From NCBI RefSeq assembly GCF_000014945.1, contig NC_008553.1:1488001-1552000 (forward strand): 64,000 bases of DNA, written 5' to 3'. Made by a program: the position numbers and the translations under genes. Source of the stretch: Methanothrix thermoacetophila PT (GTDB lineage Archaea; Halobacteriota; Methanosarcinia; Methanotrichales; Methanotrichaceae). Positions 29,633 through 38,225 of the stretch are shown here, in pieces. Under the pieces are notes generated by a model that saw nothing but the letters and a program-made list of their open reading frames with translations, ran no database searches and had not been told where the DNA came from. Numbering within the stretch: position 1 is the first letter of the stretch; every line of letters begins with the position of its first letter.

Positions 29633-30040
29633 TCACGCCGTTACCTTTGTCTTTACAATGTATTTTATAAGATCCGGGCCGATCCTCGCCTTCTTTTGGA
29701 GCTCCTCTGCCATCTGCTCAAAGGAGACGCCTTTGTTGATCATCGACCTTATCTCTTCTATTGTGGTGTCGCTCACTGTGAAGTATTCGTCAAGGTCCTT
29801 CCTGTGGCCCCAGACATCACCCTCGAGCAGTTCGATGCCCTGCATCTCCAGGAACACCTGAATCGCGTTTGACATCGTCTTCTTGTACGAAGGTGGTACC
29901 TGGATCACCCTGAGCCGCGGGCACCTCTGCATAAGATTCAGGAAATCGACATTTGATGCCCTGAAGGCCAGATGCACCATTCTTTCATTCGGATTGAGCT
30001 GTGCGATCTCGCTCTTGGAGCTGACTACTCTAATTCTCAT
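29633..30040 (-). CDS. DUF1699-type methanogen protein
   Basis: 135-aa soluble protein matching, from memory, the DUF1699 family of Methanosarcinales: MRIRVVSSKSEIAQLNPNER, VHLAFRASN, QVPPSYKKTM and LLEGDVWGHRKDLDEYF. The function is unknown. A single gene with AT-rich sequence upstream. The last 40 residues form a helix-turn-helix-like region (IEEIRSMINKGVSFEQMAEE), which could bind nucleic acid, but this is only a suggestion. Confidence 0.8.
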   Translation of the reverse strand: MRIRVVSSKSEIAQLNPNERMVHLAFRASNVDFLNLMQRCPRLRVIQVPPSYKKTMSNAIQVFLEMQGIELLEGDVWGHRKDLDEYFTVSDTTIEEIRSMINKGVSFEQMAEELQKKARIGPDLIKYIVKTKVTA

Positions 30041-30274
30041 AAAGACTCACCATATCTGAGAACAATATCGTATTATTAATAGACACTTGTGGTTTATGGT
30101 AATGTATAAAAAAAGATCTATCAGTAATAATCACAATTAAAATTTTAATTATGTTTTCTGAGAATCAGTATCTATATCTGACGAGAAGATTCGGCATCAA
30201 TGGATGATGTTACGAGCTGCTGCACGGTGCTGGAAGCCCAGCCGCTCTGAAAATTCTCGGTAGGATCAGACGGA

Positions 30275-30484
30275 TCATCCGCGGATCATCACTGCCAGAA
30301 TAATAAGCAGTGGCAGTGCAAGAGTTACAAGCAGGCTCCACAGCCCAAAGCGTTCAGCAACACGACACCATGGGGCACAGAGCCGGCCGCCGGTGAGTCC
30401 GCCGCACACAAGAGAGCACCACCATCTGAAGAGAGGGCATCGCGCGACCTTCCAGTCCCTGCACCTCTCAGGTATACTGCCCAT
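30275..30484 (-). CDS. Possible small Cys-rich membrane protein
   Basis: 69-aa open frame with Cys/Trp-rich N-terminus (CRDWKVARCPLFRWWC, then LCAPWC) and one C-terminal membrane helix (LWSLLVTLALPLLIILAVMI). It starts at ATG without a clear ribosome site. The pattern looks protein-like, but I cannot name a family, and it may be spurious. Confidence 0.35.
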   Translation of the reverse strand: MGSIPERCRDWKVARCPLFRWWCSLVCGGLTGGRLCAPWCRVAERFGLWSLLVTLALPLLIILAVMIRG

Positions 30485-30870
30485 AATCGTCCATCATCCT
30501 GCTGAAATAAATTTTTAACTGCCGTTAAGCACAGCAGCCAGGCTGCATATAAAACATCCAAGCTGTTAGTGGGGTGTGGCTCGTACACTCTGAGGGATAT
30601 GGCTCCACAGGGTTGCGATCTGTTACATCAGGGAATCCCGACTCCTGAAATTCCATTCAGTGATTCTGGATAAGTACAGGCCGTGAGGGGTCATGTGCGC
30701 ACCACGAGGTCAACAGCATGCACTCCCGCTGGACTTATCTGACATCCATCCAGTGTAACCCGAGCGCCCGGGGCGATATGTTCTGTATAGCATGCGACGA
30801 CCCCGGGCTCACATCACTAACACAGGCACTCGACTGATCCCGGACGCACTGGCTAAACTGGCTTCAGGCT
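30485..30870. other. Intergenic region, no feature seen
   Basis: No gene, RNA fold or repeat that I can support was found in this stretch. Confidence 0.3.
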
Positions 30871-31161
30871 TTATCCCAGCCTGGATTCTATCTCCCTTTC
30901 CCTGAGTTTGCAGAGGTTCTCAGCACCGCGCACGTAGAACCAGTAATGCACCACCACCAGCAATCCCCACCCCACGATGGGATAGTACATCGCCCAGCCA
31001 GGGATAGTCTTTATCGTGCCCATGGCATTCAGGGCTATCCAGATTGCATTCACCACAATGTAGATCGCTATGTGAAGCTGGAACAGCTTCACCTGATCGG
31101 AGACAGTCGCCTCTCTAAAAAGTCTTTTATACTCTTCCAGAGTCTCAGCCAACAGTCCCAC
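30871..31161 (-). CDS. 2TM-domain small membrane protein
   Basis: 96 aa. A charged N-terminal helix is followed by two transmembrane helices (IAIYIVVNAIWIALNAMG and WAMYYPIVGWGLLVVVHYWFYV) and a charged tail, the layout of the 2TM-domain family. The function is unknown. The start is GTG 31161 with a G-rich GGGGGTG directly upstream. Confidence 0.7.
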   Translation of the reverse strand: MGLLAETLEEYKRLFREATVSDQVKLFQLHIAIYIVVNAIWIALNAMGTIKTIPGWAMYYPIVGWGLLVVVHYWFYVRGAENLCKLREREIESRLG

Positions 31162-32002
31162 CCCCTTATATGCGGTTCCCGACGTGAAGGACTGCCTGTC
31201 ATGGATTTATTTAAGGCAGCGTATCTCAGCGGATGGCAGCACGTGTCTCAGCGCTAAACAGTATGGAGGTGACATCCCCCACATTGGTCACAGATCCAGT
31301 TCGCACAGATGCTCATACGCCAGGAATCGTTATAGATAATTGCCATTTAACTTTATATAGATTGTTCTGGACCTGCTGTGTCGGATAACCAATAGCTCTG
31401 GAGTAGAACGTTATCGATTTCTGCCAGAATTAGTATTTGTATGAATTCAGTCTATGCTATCGGATTCTCAAACATTATTCAACCGATTCATCTCGAAACT
31501 ATTTAAGCAACGATGCGGATCTGCATCGATCCTGCGCGGAAATACAATCCGTACAAATTAATACGCCTGGGAATTTTGAGACGATTTCATGGAGTAGAGG
31601 CAATTGATGCTGGCTGTACAGAGCTCACCACTCCGATGATCCAACCTCATGGCAACCGGTTGGGAGCTTAGTGCTGCCCAGGGTGGTTGCGTACAGAGCT
31701 CACCACTTCATGAGCTGCTGGACGTGTCCGAATAAGGATTAGGTGTATATGATGTGTAGAAGAGGAGAAGATCCAGATTTCCGGCCACAGCTCTTATCCG
31801 GACAGATCCGAGCCGCCTACGATTATGTTAAAATATATGATGATGCAACCATTCTCCGCCGGGCAGCCGGCCTGTGGCGGGATCACATGATGCGAAGGAC
31901 CACAGCGGACGCGACATAAAATAAAAGGATGCTTCACGCGTTCGCGCCATGACCTTGCTGATCGATCCCCTCTCAGAATGGCAGCATCACCATAGTACTA
32001 TC
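31162..32002. other. Long gene-free region
   Basis: 841 bp without a supportable gene. It has an AT-rich part (31320-31560), two 17-bp direct repeats GTACAGAGCTCACCACT at 31616-31632 and 31691-31707, and the TIR element at 31720-31809. Confidence 0.5.
31720..31809 (+). mobile_element. Short TIR element, GTCCGAATAAG family, copy B
   Basis: Ends GTGTCCGAATAAGG and CTTATCCGGACAG are inverted repeats, with a 90-bp element between imperfect flanking repeats GAGCTGCT (31712-31719) and GAGCCGCC (31810-31817). The right end CAGCTCTTAT matches copy C. Confidence 0.55.
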
Positions 32003-32665
32003 TCATCTGGATATCTTCTTGTGGCAGAACCACCAGTCGTAGCAGTCGTACATACTCAGCCGTTCCTTTGCGCTCTTCTCATCTGAGGGTGGTGGTATGA
32101 TGACCTCATCGCCTATGAGATCGTTATTGGGCCAGTTCGCCGGAGTTGCCACCTTGTTCTTGTCAACAACCTGGAGAGCCTCCACGACCCTGAGGATCTC
32201 GTCTATATTCCTGCCAACCTCCTGAGGATAATATAGAATCAGCCTTATTATTCCGCTCGGATCCACCACGAATACAGCTCTCACAGTGTTTGAACCCTTT
32301 CCCGGATGGATCATGCCGAGCAGATCGGCAACCTCTCCTGTATCTGCTATTATCGGGAACTTTATCTCCACCCCCATCTTCTCTCTGATCCATTCGGTCC
32401 ACTTCATGTGGGAGAAGATCTGATCGACTGAGAGGCCGATGAGCTCGCAGTTGAGCTTCTTGAAGTCCTCCCTGCGCTTCTGGAACGCTATGAACTCCGT
32501 GGTGCATACGGGCGTGAAGTCTGCAGGGTGGCTGAACAGAACAAACCACTTGCCTGCGAGATCGTCTGGCAGAGTTATCGGACCGTGTGTGGTCCTCACT
32601 TCCATTCTTGGAAGCCTATCCCCAAGGAGAGGCATTCCCTCATCCATATCGGCTGTGCAGCTCAT
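32003..32665 (-). CDS. Peroxiredoxin (Prx6-type)
   Basis: Thiol peroxidase that reduces hydrogen peroxide and alkyl peroxides, 220 aa. The peroxidatic Cys54 lies in [12 protein letters not shown]. The C-terminal arm [16 protein letters not shown] and the two late cysteines (208 and 214 in YDCYDWWFC) are typical of archaeal Prx6-like enzymes that form a disulfide within the arm. Single gene on the minus strand. It fits oxidative-stress defence in an anaerobe. Confidence 0.95.
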   Translation of the reverse strand: MSCTADMDEGMPLLGDRLPRMEVRTTHGPITLPDDLAGKWFVLFSHPADFTPVCTTEFIAFQKRREDFKKLNCELIGLSVDQIFSHMKWTEWIREKMGVEIKFPIIADTGEVADLLGMIHPGKGSNTVRAVFVVDPSGIIRLILYYPQEVGRNIDEILRVVEALQVVDKNKVATPANWPNNDLIGDEVIIPPPSDEKSAKERLSMYDCYDWWFCHKKISR

Positions 32666-32901
32666 ACAAGATCACCCAAACACAAACTTCTGGACTGCTC
32701 TCATGCTGCCCGGGCTTTTACGGCATGGAGCAGCAGGATGTGCGCTGCGGTCTCGCCATCTGGAGATCAACTGCTCCGCAGATGTGCAGAAGATACAGCC
32801 AGCAACAGTTCCCCCACAGATGCATATGGCACGGGCATCTGACCGCAGGTTGCAACTATATGTTTCTTTCATTCAGTAATCAATTATAAACCTTATGAGG
32901 C

Positions 32902-32999
32902 GAGTATTCCTATAAACCCTTATTTTACAATGGCGGATTCTCGCTGATATCGTATTTGGCTCACATTTGCCTCAAAACCAGAGGTTTTTAGGAATACTC
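32902..32999 (-). mobile_element. 98-bp MITE, copy 3 (inverted)
   Basis: Reverse-complement copy of the element at 4068-4166. It is flanked by a perfect 4-bp duplication AGGC (32898-32901 and 33000-33003). Confidence 0.85.
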
Positions 33000-33117
33000 A
33001 GGCGTTCTCGAGACCGATCCGAATAAAGAGCGAATGCCAGAAATATGCACTTTACTGCTTCTGGACATCTAAGGTACTTAATACTTATTCAGACATGTTC
33101 TGTTTCACATATATTAA

Positions 33118-33187
33118 TATGAAAATAATTCTCGCAAAGGTCCATTTTCATCCACATAGGTGACCTTGGGTCATGGGTGTTTATTCC
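33118..33187 (-). repeat. 70-bp IS-derived fragment
   Basis: In reverse complement it matches 53832-53900 and 58304-58374 (shared core CCCAAGGTCACC...GGACC). In the 53 kb copy this sequence lies just inside a transposon-like terminus, so it is probably the remnant of the same element. Confidence 0.6.
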
Positions 33188-33202
33188 TTTTGCGATCAGA
33201 TC

Positions 33203-33511
33203 TCACTTTGGCTTCAGCTTTCCCTCCTCTTCGAGCTGTTTTTTCACCTTCGCCCAGATATGCTCCCGCTTGTAGATCTCCCTGATGGGCTTTATATCCG
33301 GGAACGATATCGCCTCTCCCATGCAGAGATTCGCGCACGTATTGCAGCCAACTATGCATTGATTCGGCCTTGCGACCACAGGCCCATCCTCTGTCCAGTC
33401 GTAGACGTTCATGCCACAGTTCATGCACATCCCGCACTTCAGGCACTTTTCGCGATCTATGGTGGGATGCCAGGTTATCTTCTCTCTCGGATAGCCAACA
33501 AGCCATGCCAT
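33203..33511 (-). CDS. Small ferredoxin-type iron-sulfur protein
   Basis: 102-aa electron carrier with two cysteine clusters, CLKCGMCMNCG near residue 23 and CIVGCNTCANLC near 52, enough for two [4Fe-4S] clusters, although the spacing differs from classical ferredoxins. The C-terminal 30 residues are basic and helical. The start has GGTGGAAGC just upstream. It is divergent from the TauE/SafE gene, and a near-identical 25-bp site lies upstream of each, so the two may be co-regulated, perhaps by a sulfur or redox signal. Confidence 0.85.
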   Translation of the reverse strand: MAWLVGYPREKITWHPTIDREKCLKCGMCMNCGMNVYDWTEDGPVVARPNQCIVGCNTCANLCMGEAISFPDIKPIREIYKREHIWAKVKKQLEEEGKLKPK

Positions 33512-33529
33512 GCTTCCACCAAAGTTAAA

Positions 33530-33554
33530 TCGATATTTTTCGATTTAAATCTTT
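33530..33554 (-). promoter_or_regulatory. Operator-like site upstream of the ferredoxin gene
   Basis: 25-bp AT-rich site containing TCGATTTAAATCTTT and an inner inverted repeat ATCGATATTTTTCGAT. Read in reverse complement, it matches 33706-33730 at 23 of 25 bases. TTTAAAT inside it lies about 30 nt before the start codon and could be the TATA box. Confidence 0.6.
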
Positions 33555-33705
33555 CGAGGAATAAAACATATTAATTTTCATTGTTAAAAATTTTTTGTTA
33601 ACCAAACCCCCCGACCACAAAATTATCGCATCTCTGCACAGCCAAAAATGAGAGTTCGAGTAACGGTGTTAATAATAACATTGTGAATTTATACTCTTGA
33701 CATGC

Positions 33706-33730
33706 AAAGATTTAAATCGATAAAAATCGA
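33706..33730 (+). promoter_or_regulatory. Operator-like site upstream of the TauE/SafE gene
   Basis: AAAGATTTAAATCGAT followed by AAAAATCGA; the inverted partner of 33530-33554. TTTAAAT here lies about 85 nt before the ATG, leaving a leader of roughly 60 nt with a GGAGG ribosome site. Confidence 0.6.
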
Positions 33731-33799
33731 TCCATAGGAACGTGGCCTGTGAGTCACACATGGCAGTGGCCCTGACGCCACTGTCCGGAGGGATGTGAT

Positions 33800-34702
33800 A
33801 TGAATGGAAGATTCTGGCAGGTATATAGGCCGATAATCGTACTTCTGATTGTTATAGTGGCACTCGCGATCTGGTCATACCTTTCTGGAGGGGATCAGGT
33901 GAGCGGTGCGCCGCTGCTGACCCCTCTGAGAGGCATATTGCTGATCGCCGTCGGCCTGGCGGCTGGCTTCCTTGGAGGGTTGATCGGAACTGGCGGATGC
34001 AGCATAATGCTCCCAGTGATACACTTCTGGATGGGCTATTCAGCGCCCATCGCGATCGGCACGACGATCTTTGCCGTCATCTTCACCGCCATCTCCGGGG
34101 GGTACGGGCACCTCATAAGAAAGAATCTGGACAGAAGAGCGACGCTCTGGCTTGCGGGCGGTGGTATTCTCGGCGTGATCTTCGGATCATGGCTTTTCAC
34201 CATTCTGGTCGAGCACATAGATCTACTCCAGCTGATTCTCGGATTAGCATTTCTGCTGCCCGCAATAAGGATGATCTACGAGGGCATCGGCCGCTCCAAG
34301 CCCAAGCAGGAGGGCGATACAATCCCAGGCGGAAGCAGCGGCTTCGCGGTCTTTGGATTTGCGATTGGCGTTCTGACCGGAATAGTGGGACTTGGCGGCG
34401 GATATGCACTCGTCCCGGGGCTGATCTACCTCTTCGGCGCACCTGTGTACATCACCATGGGGACATCCCTGGCGGTCATGATACCAATGGCGGTTGTGGC
34501 AGGCGGCATAAAGCTCGTCCAGGGGTTTGTCGCGCTCACCACCGCGCTAATCCTCGCAGCCGGAACCATAGTGGGAGCGCAGATCGGGGCAGCGGTCATC
34601 AAGAGGTTCAGGCCGAACACGCTCAAGCTGATATTCGGCATATACTTCCTCTATGTATCGCTGAAGTTCATAGCGGCATACTTCGGAATAGCGATATGGT
34701 GA
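33800..34702 (+). CDS. TauE/SafE-family membrane transporter
   Basis: 300-aa membrane protein of the TauE/SafE group, which is linked to export of sulfite, sulfonates or related anions. After an N-terminal anchor helix there are two related halves, each with a glycine-rich turn: AGFLGGLIGTGGCSIMLPV near 55 and GVLTGIVGLGGGYALVPG near 190. About eight to nine helices. GGAGGGATGTGAT precedes the ATG. The substrate is not known. It is divergent from the ferredoxin gene, with a shared operator. Confidence 0.88.
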   Translation: MNGRFWQVYRPIIVLLIVIVALAIWSYLSGGDQVSGAPLLTPLRGILLIAVGLAAGFLGGLIGTGGCSIMLPVIHFWMGYSAPIAIGTTIFAVIFTAISGGYGHLIRKNLDRRATLWLAGGGILGVIFGSWLFTILVEHIDLLQLILGLAFLLPAIRMIYEGIGRSKPKQEGDTIPGGSSGFAVFGFAIGVLTGIVGLGGGYALVPGLIYLFGAPVYITMGTSLAVMIPMAVVAGGIKLVQGFVALTTALILAAGTIVGAQIGAAVIKRFRPNTLKLIFGIYFLYVSLKFIAAYFGIAIW

Positions 34703-34740
34703 AAAGCGAAGACGAGAAAACCGAAAAACTGAGAAAGAGT

Positions 34741-34763
34741 GGACCGCCCTTAAGGGCGGATCC
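34741..34763. terminator. Hairpin between convergent TauE/SafE and rpl12 genes
   Basis: GGACCGCCC-TTAA-GGGCGGATCC is a near-perfect palindrome 38 nt after the TauE/SafE stop and 5 nt after the rpl12 stop on the other strand. It could end transcription from either side; there is no strong T tract. Confidence 0.45.
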
Positions 34764-34767
34764 CTGC

Positions 34768-35085
34768 TTAACCGAAGAGCGCGCCCAGTCCCTCGATGCC
34801 GCTCTCCTCTGCCTCTTCCTTCTCCTCTTCTTCCTCTGCCTTGGCTGCAGGCTTCTTGGCCTCGGTCTCAGCGGCAGCCGCAGCAGGGGCTGCAGCCGCT
34901 ACCGGCATGGCGGTCGCCTGGGAGAGTATCTTATCGATATCAACACCTTCAAGCGCTGAGACCAGGGCCTTGATCCTGACCTCATCGGGCGCCACACCGG
35001 CTGCCTCTAGGACCTTCTTTATGCCATCATCGCTTACTTCCTTGCCTGAGCTATGTAGTAACAGTGCTGCATATATGTATTCCAT
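34768..35085 (-). CDS. rpl12: Ribosomal protein P1/L12
   Basis: 105-aa acidic stalk protein of the large ribosomal subunit. It begins [19 protein letters not shown], has an Ala-rich hinge and a charged [12 protein letters not shown] tail, and ends [10 protein letters not shown], which binds translation factors. ATG 35085 is used because GGTGAG lies 5 nt before it. Last gene of the operon spt5-rpl11-rpl1-rplP0-rpl12. Confidence 0.97.
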   Translation of the reverse strand: MEYIYAALLLHSSGKEVSDDGIKKVLEAAGVAPDEVRIKALVSALEGVDIDKILSQATAMPVAAAAPAAAAAETEAKKPAAKAEEEEEKEEAEESGIEGLGALFG

Positions 35086-35100
35086 CAAACTCACCTTTCT

Positions 35101-36066
35101 TTAACCAAACAGAGAACCCAGCCCGGCGGCTGCGTCCTCTTCTTCCTTCTTCTCCTCTACTTCTTCAACGACCTCTTCGACCTGCCGCTGCTCCGGCGCG
35201 CTCCCCCCTGGGGACATCAGACCTGCGATCGCCTGAGCATTGGCATGTGCCTTCATTATGACAAGATCCATCATGCCGGGAACGGGTATTCCGCGCTCGG
35301 CCACCAGATACATCGCCCTTGATGCTGCACGCTGGATGATCGGAGATACGGTCTGGGGCGTCACATAGGCTATCTCGACTGCGAAGGCAAGCGCCTTTCC
35401 AGCAGCCTCAGATATATCCCTCAGAACTGCCTCCGTATCCACTGCCAGATCCTCTGCAGTGAAAACCAGCCTGTCGCTGTAAGCTGCCCGGAGCTCCAGG
35501 CCCACAAGCTTCGGATAGATCTCCATGAGCTTGAGGACCTCTGCCACCTTCGGTGTTATCACATCGCCCTGCTTTGCGAGCACCACCCTCTGGTTTATCA
35601 CAACCTTGCCACCTTTTATGGCAGCAGGTATTCCAGCGCTCTGGAGCTTCCCGACCATCGGTCCTGGTGAGAAAGACGTCTCTCCGCTCTCAACCACTAT
35701 ATCCACGGGCGCAACAGCACCGGCCTTTATGGGCATCGGGCGTTTCTCTGCGTCCAGCATCTTCTTGAGTGCAAACGGATTCGCATCTGAGAATATCAGA
35801 GCTGTCTGATCCTCAATGTAATCCACAAGCGGCCTGATGGACTCATCCGACTTCAGTATGGCCCGCCGGGCAATGTTGTTGTTGACAACCCTTACCTCAG
35901 AGATGGGCCTCAGGAGGCCGCGAAGCCTCTGGAACTCATCTGCCGGGAGCTCGCGTATACCCGCGACGCCTACGACACGGCTGCTTCTTATGCGCTCCAC
36001 CAGCTCATCCACTTCTCTCAGCTTCCATTCAGGCACACGAGCGCCGTGGCGAACATCTGCTGACAT
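35101..36066 (-). CDS. rplP0: Ribosomal protein P0/L10
   Basis: 321-aa stalk base protein that carries P1/L12 dimers. The N-terminal RNA-binding domain (REVDELVERIRSSRVVGVAG), the archaeal insertion and the C-terminal spine are followed by an acidic tail ending AAGLGSLFG, the same factor-binding end as L12. Its ATG overlaps the rpl1 stop by one base (TAATG). Confidence 0.97.
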   Translation of the reverse strand: MSADVRHGARVPEWKLREVDELVERIRSSRVVGVAGIRELPADEFQRLRGLLRPISEVRVVNNNIARRAILKSDESIRPLVDYIEDQTALIFSDANPFALKKMLDAEKRPMPIKAGAVAPVDIVVESGETSFSPGPMVGKLQSAGIPAAIKGGKVVINQRVVLAKQGDVITPKVAEVLKLMEIYPKLVGLELRAAYSDRLVFTAEDLAVDTEAVLRDISEAAGKALAFAVEIAYVTPQTVSPIIQRAASRAMYLVAERGIPVPGMMDLVIMKAHANAQAIAGLMSPGGSAPEQRQVEEVVEEVEEKKEEEDAAAGLGSLFG

Positions 36067-36704
36067 TAGATCACCCTTACCGCTGGCCCCATCGTCGTCT
36101 TGACATATACTGACTTCAGGTTGCGACGACCATCTTTCAGGGTCTGCTCCAGCTTTGTGATTACAGACTCTATGTTCTCTGCAAGCTGCCTGGCGTCCAT
36201 ATCTCTCCTGCCCACAGCTATGTGGAATGTTGGCCTGTCTCTGGACCTTATCCTGACGATGTTCTTAAGTCTCGAGATCATCTGAGCGACATCCGCATTG
36301 GGTGGAAGTGGCGTGGGCATCTTTCCCCTTTTGCCGAGAATGGGTCCGAGTGTCTTACCGATAACTGGCATGAACTGCGTCTCGGCTATGAAGAAATCGT
36401 ATTCATCCGCCAGCTTTCTTGCGTTCTTCCTGTTCTCCCCCAGAAGCTTTAGCTCTTCTGGAGATATCACATAATCGGCGCCAGCGGCCTTTGCCTTTAG
36501 CGCAGTATCTCCAGCTGCGAAAACCGCGATTCTATTAGGCCTTCCACGTCCGTGCGGAAGTATAACCTCAGTATCGACCCTGTTGCCGGGCTGTGTGAGA
36601 TCTATGTTATGGAGATTTATTGCAAGATCGACGCTCTCCTTGAAGCCCCTGGGCGGGGCCTCGGAGACCGCCTTTTTAACCGCCTCTTCGATATTCTCTT
36701 TCAT
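36066..36704 (-). CDS. rpl1: Ribosomal protein L1
   Basis: 212-aa L1-stalk protein. Recognisable blocks are FKESVDLAINLHNIDL, VILPHGRGRPNRIAVF and LGKRGKMPTPLPPNADV, ending VKTTMGPAVRVI. In methanococci L1 represses its own operon by binding its mRNA near the gene start; I did not identify such a site here with confidence. Confidence 0.97.
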   Translation of the reverse strand: MKENIEEAVKKAVSEAPPRGFKESVDLAINLHNIDLTQPGNRVDTEVILPHGRGRPNRIAVFAAGDTALKAKAAGADYVISPEELKLLGENRKNARKLADEYDFFIAETQFMPVIGKTLGPILGKRGKMPTPLPPNADVAQMISRLKNIVRIRSRDRPTFHIAVGRRDMDARQLAENIESVITKLEQTLKDGRRNLKSVYVKTTMGPAVRVI

Positions 36705-36759
36705 TCAAATCATCCGTAGTCCACGACTTTTGGTCTTCTACGGCTCCACCAATCGCGAT

Positions 36760-37239
36760 CTATGACTTTGCCTCAAAGAGGTGATCGTAGCTGCCAGACG
36801 CAAGCGCCTTCTGCACCTCTTTTGAGGTCAGACCATCAATCTTTATCCCCAAAGTGCCACATGTTCCCACGATCTCGCTGACTGCACTCTTCAGGTTGCT
36901 CGAGAGAAGATTCTTCCTCTTTATCTCTGCGACCTTTATCACCTGATCCATCGATATGTCACCAACGAAATTCTTCTTGTCGCCACTTCCCTTCTCAACA
37001 CCTGCCTCCTTCAGCAAGAGCGCCGAGGTTGGAGGTGTGCCGACCTCTATCTCGAACTCGGTCCTGCTCTTCACAATTATCTTCACAGGAACCTGCATTC
37101 CGTTCAGGTCTTTGGTCAGCTCGTTTATCTTGGCGACGACTGCTGCTACATTGACACCTAGAGGTCCAAGCGCCGGGCCAAGAGGCGGTCCAGCAGTTGC
37201 CTTACCACCTGATACCAGCGCCTCGACGACATTAGCCAA
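36760..37239 (-). CDS. rpl11: Ribosomal protein L11
   Basis: 159-aa protein of the GTPase-associated centre. The N-terminus has VSGGKATAGPPLGPALGPLG, and GTCGTLGIKIDG in the C-terminal domain binds 23S rRNA. It lies 6 nt downstream of spt5 and 55 nt upstream of rpl1 in the same operon. Confidence 0.97.
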   Translation of the reverse strand: MANVVEALVSGGKATAGPPLGPALGPLGVNVAAVVAKINELTKDLNGMQVPVKIIVKSRTEFEIEVGTPPTSALLLKEAGVEKGSGDKKNFVGDISMDQVIKVAEIKRKNLLSSNLKSAVSEIVGTCGTLGIKIDGLTSKEVQKALASGSYDHLFEAKS

Positions 37240-37245
37240 TATTGT

Positions 37246-37707
37246 TCACCTCTGAGTCTCTTCTTTGCTAAGGACTCTCACATGATCCCCTCTAACCGTT
37301 ATTGGTATGGGCACCATGGCCTCGAAGAGCTCCACGGTTATCTCCTCCTTCGCTATATCGACCCGCTTCACCCTGGCCATCTCGCCCTTGAACGGTCCCG
37401 AGATCAGCTCCACAATGGCGCCCTCGCTTATGCCAACAACTGCGGGCTTCGGCGTCAGGAAGTGCTCTATTTCTGCAAAGCTGGATGCGCCTTTTATTAC
37501 AGAGCGCGCATGTGGAACCCCCTGGATAGCCTGCTCCACTATCTCCGGGGCTGAAGCCTCCACCAATACGTATCCCTTCAGCACATCAGGAACTAGTATC
37601 GCCCGGATGTCCAGCTTCTCTTTCCTAGCCACCTGGGCGACCAGATTCGCGACCGCACGCTCCTGATTTGCTGTGGTCTTGACTACGTATATGCTGGTCT
37701 CGGACAT
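37246..37707 (-). CDS. spt5: Transcription elongation factor Spt5 (NusG)
   Basis: 153-aa archaeal Spt5/NusG with NGN domain ([19 protein letters not shown]) and KOW domain ([20 protein letters not shown]). Binds the RNA polymerase clamp for processivity and couples to the ribosome. ATG 37707 is favoured over the longer frame because a TATA box lies 28 nt upstream, making a leaderless mRNA. SecE, often directly upstream in archaea, is not here. Confidence 0.95.
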   Translation of the reverse strand: MSETSIYVVKTTANQERAVANLVAQVARKEKLDIRAILVPDVLKGYVLVEASAPEIVEQAIQGVPHARSVIKGASSFAEIEHFLTPKPAVVGISEGAIVELISGPFKGEMARVKRVDIAKEEITVELFEAMVPIPITVRGDHVRVLSKEETQR

Positions 37708-37729
37708 CCTCAGTGTAGAGGAGAAACCA

Positions 37730-37740
37730 TATATAAAAAG
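37730..37740 (-). promoter_or_regulatory. TATA box of the spt5-rpl operon
   Basis: CTTTTTATATA on the minus strand is centred about 28 nt before the spt5 start codon. This supports a leaderless operon transcript. Confidence 0.65.
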
Positions 37741-38030
37741 GTTTGTGACTGCTTTGGCACTCAAGGATGCCCAACTGCAGGATATCGTCCATGTCTGCTG
37801 CTGTCCCTATCACATCCCCTCCATGATATGCGCATAGCTTATATGCAATCGCATCTTCGCATACCTCGGAACATCGGTCGTGGGCTCGAATAACCGAATA
37901 TGCTGTTAGGAATCGGCATGTAATGCGATGGCCCACATGAAATCCATAAGGTCGCATGCATCGGAGGTCAAGTGACACGAGTTACACGGCCAGAAGCTGT
38001 TTGATTACAGGCGCGAAGGAGGTCGCAGAG

Positions 38031-38225
38031 TTGGAGGAAGACCAGAGCGTGCTCGACCAGTTCGTCCCGTTCTGCCCGAAATGCGGGAACGAGTGCCTGC
38101 CCAAGGAGCTGCGGAGGGCTCTCGATGCCCAGAGCTGGAAGAAGATCATCGTTGAAACTATATATTATTGCCCCAGATGTGATAACTACTGGAGCGAAGG
38201 TCTGGTGGAAAAGGGCTATAAATGA
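38031..38225 (+). CDS. Small zinc-ribbon protein
   Basis: 64-aa protein with two CxxC pairs, FCPKCGNEC near residue 14 and YYCPRCDNYW near 48, a one-zinc ribbon. The TTG at 38031 is 7 nt after a clear GGAGGT, which supports this start over upstream ATGs. The end overlaps the next ATG by 4 nt (ATGA), so it is coupled to the AcuC-like deacetylase. It may be an accessory protein of that enzyme. Confidence 0.75.
   Translation: MEEDQSVLDQFVPFCPKCGNECLPKELRRALDAQSWKKIIVETIYYCPRCDNYWSEGLVEKGYK

Larger units (their letters stand above)
32666..33202. other. Intergenic region with mobile-element debris
   Basis: No credible gene. It contains MITE copy 3 (32902-32999) and a 70-bp IS-derived fragment (33118-33187) that runs almost up to the ferredoxin stop codon. 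Confidence 0.5.

Noticed and set aside
30190-30260. Possible C/D box small RNA (TGATG-like and CTGA boxes)
   Set aside because: Boxes are not well formed, and no guide match could be tested by eye.
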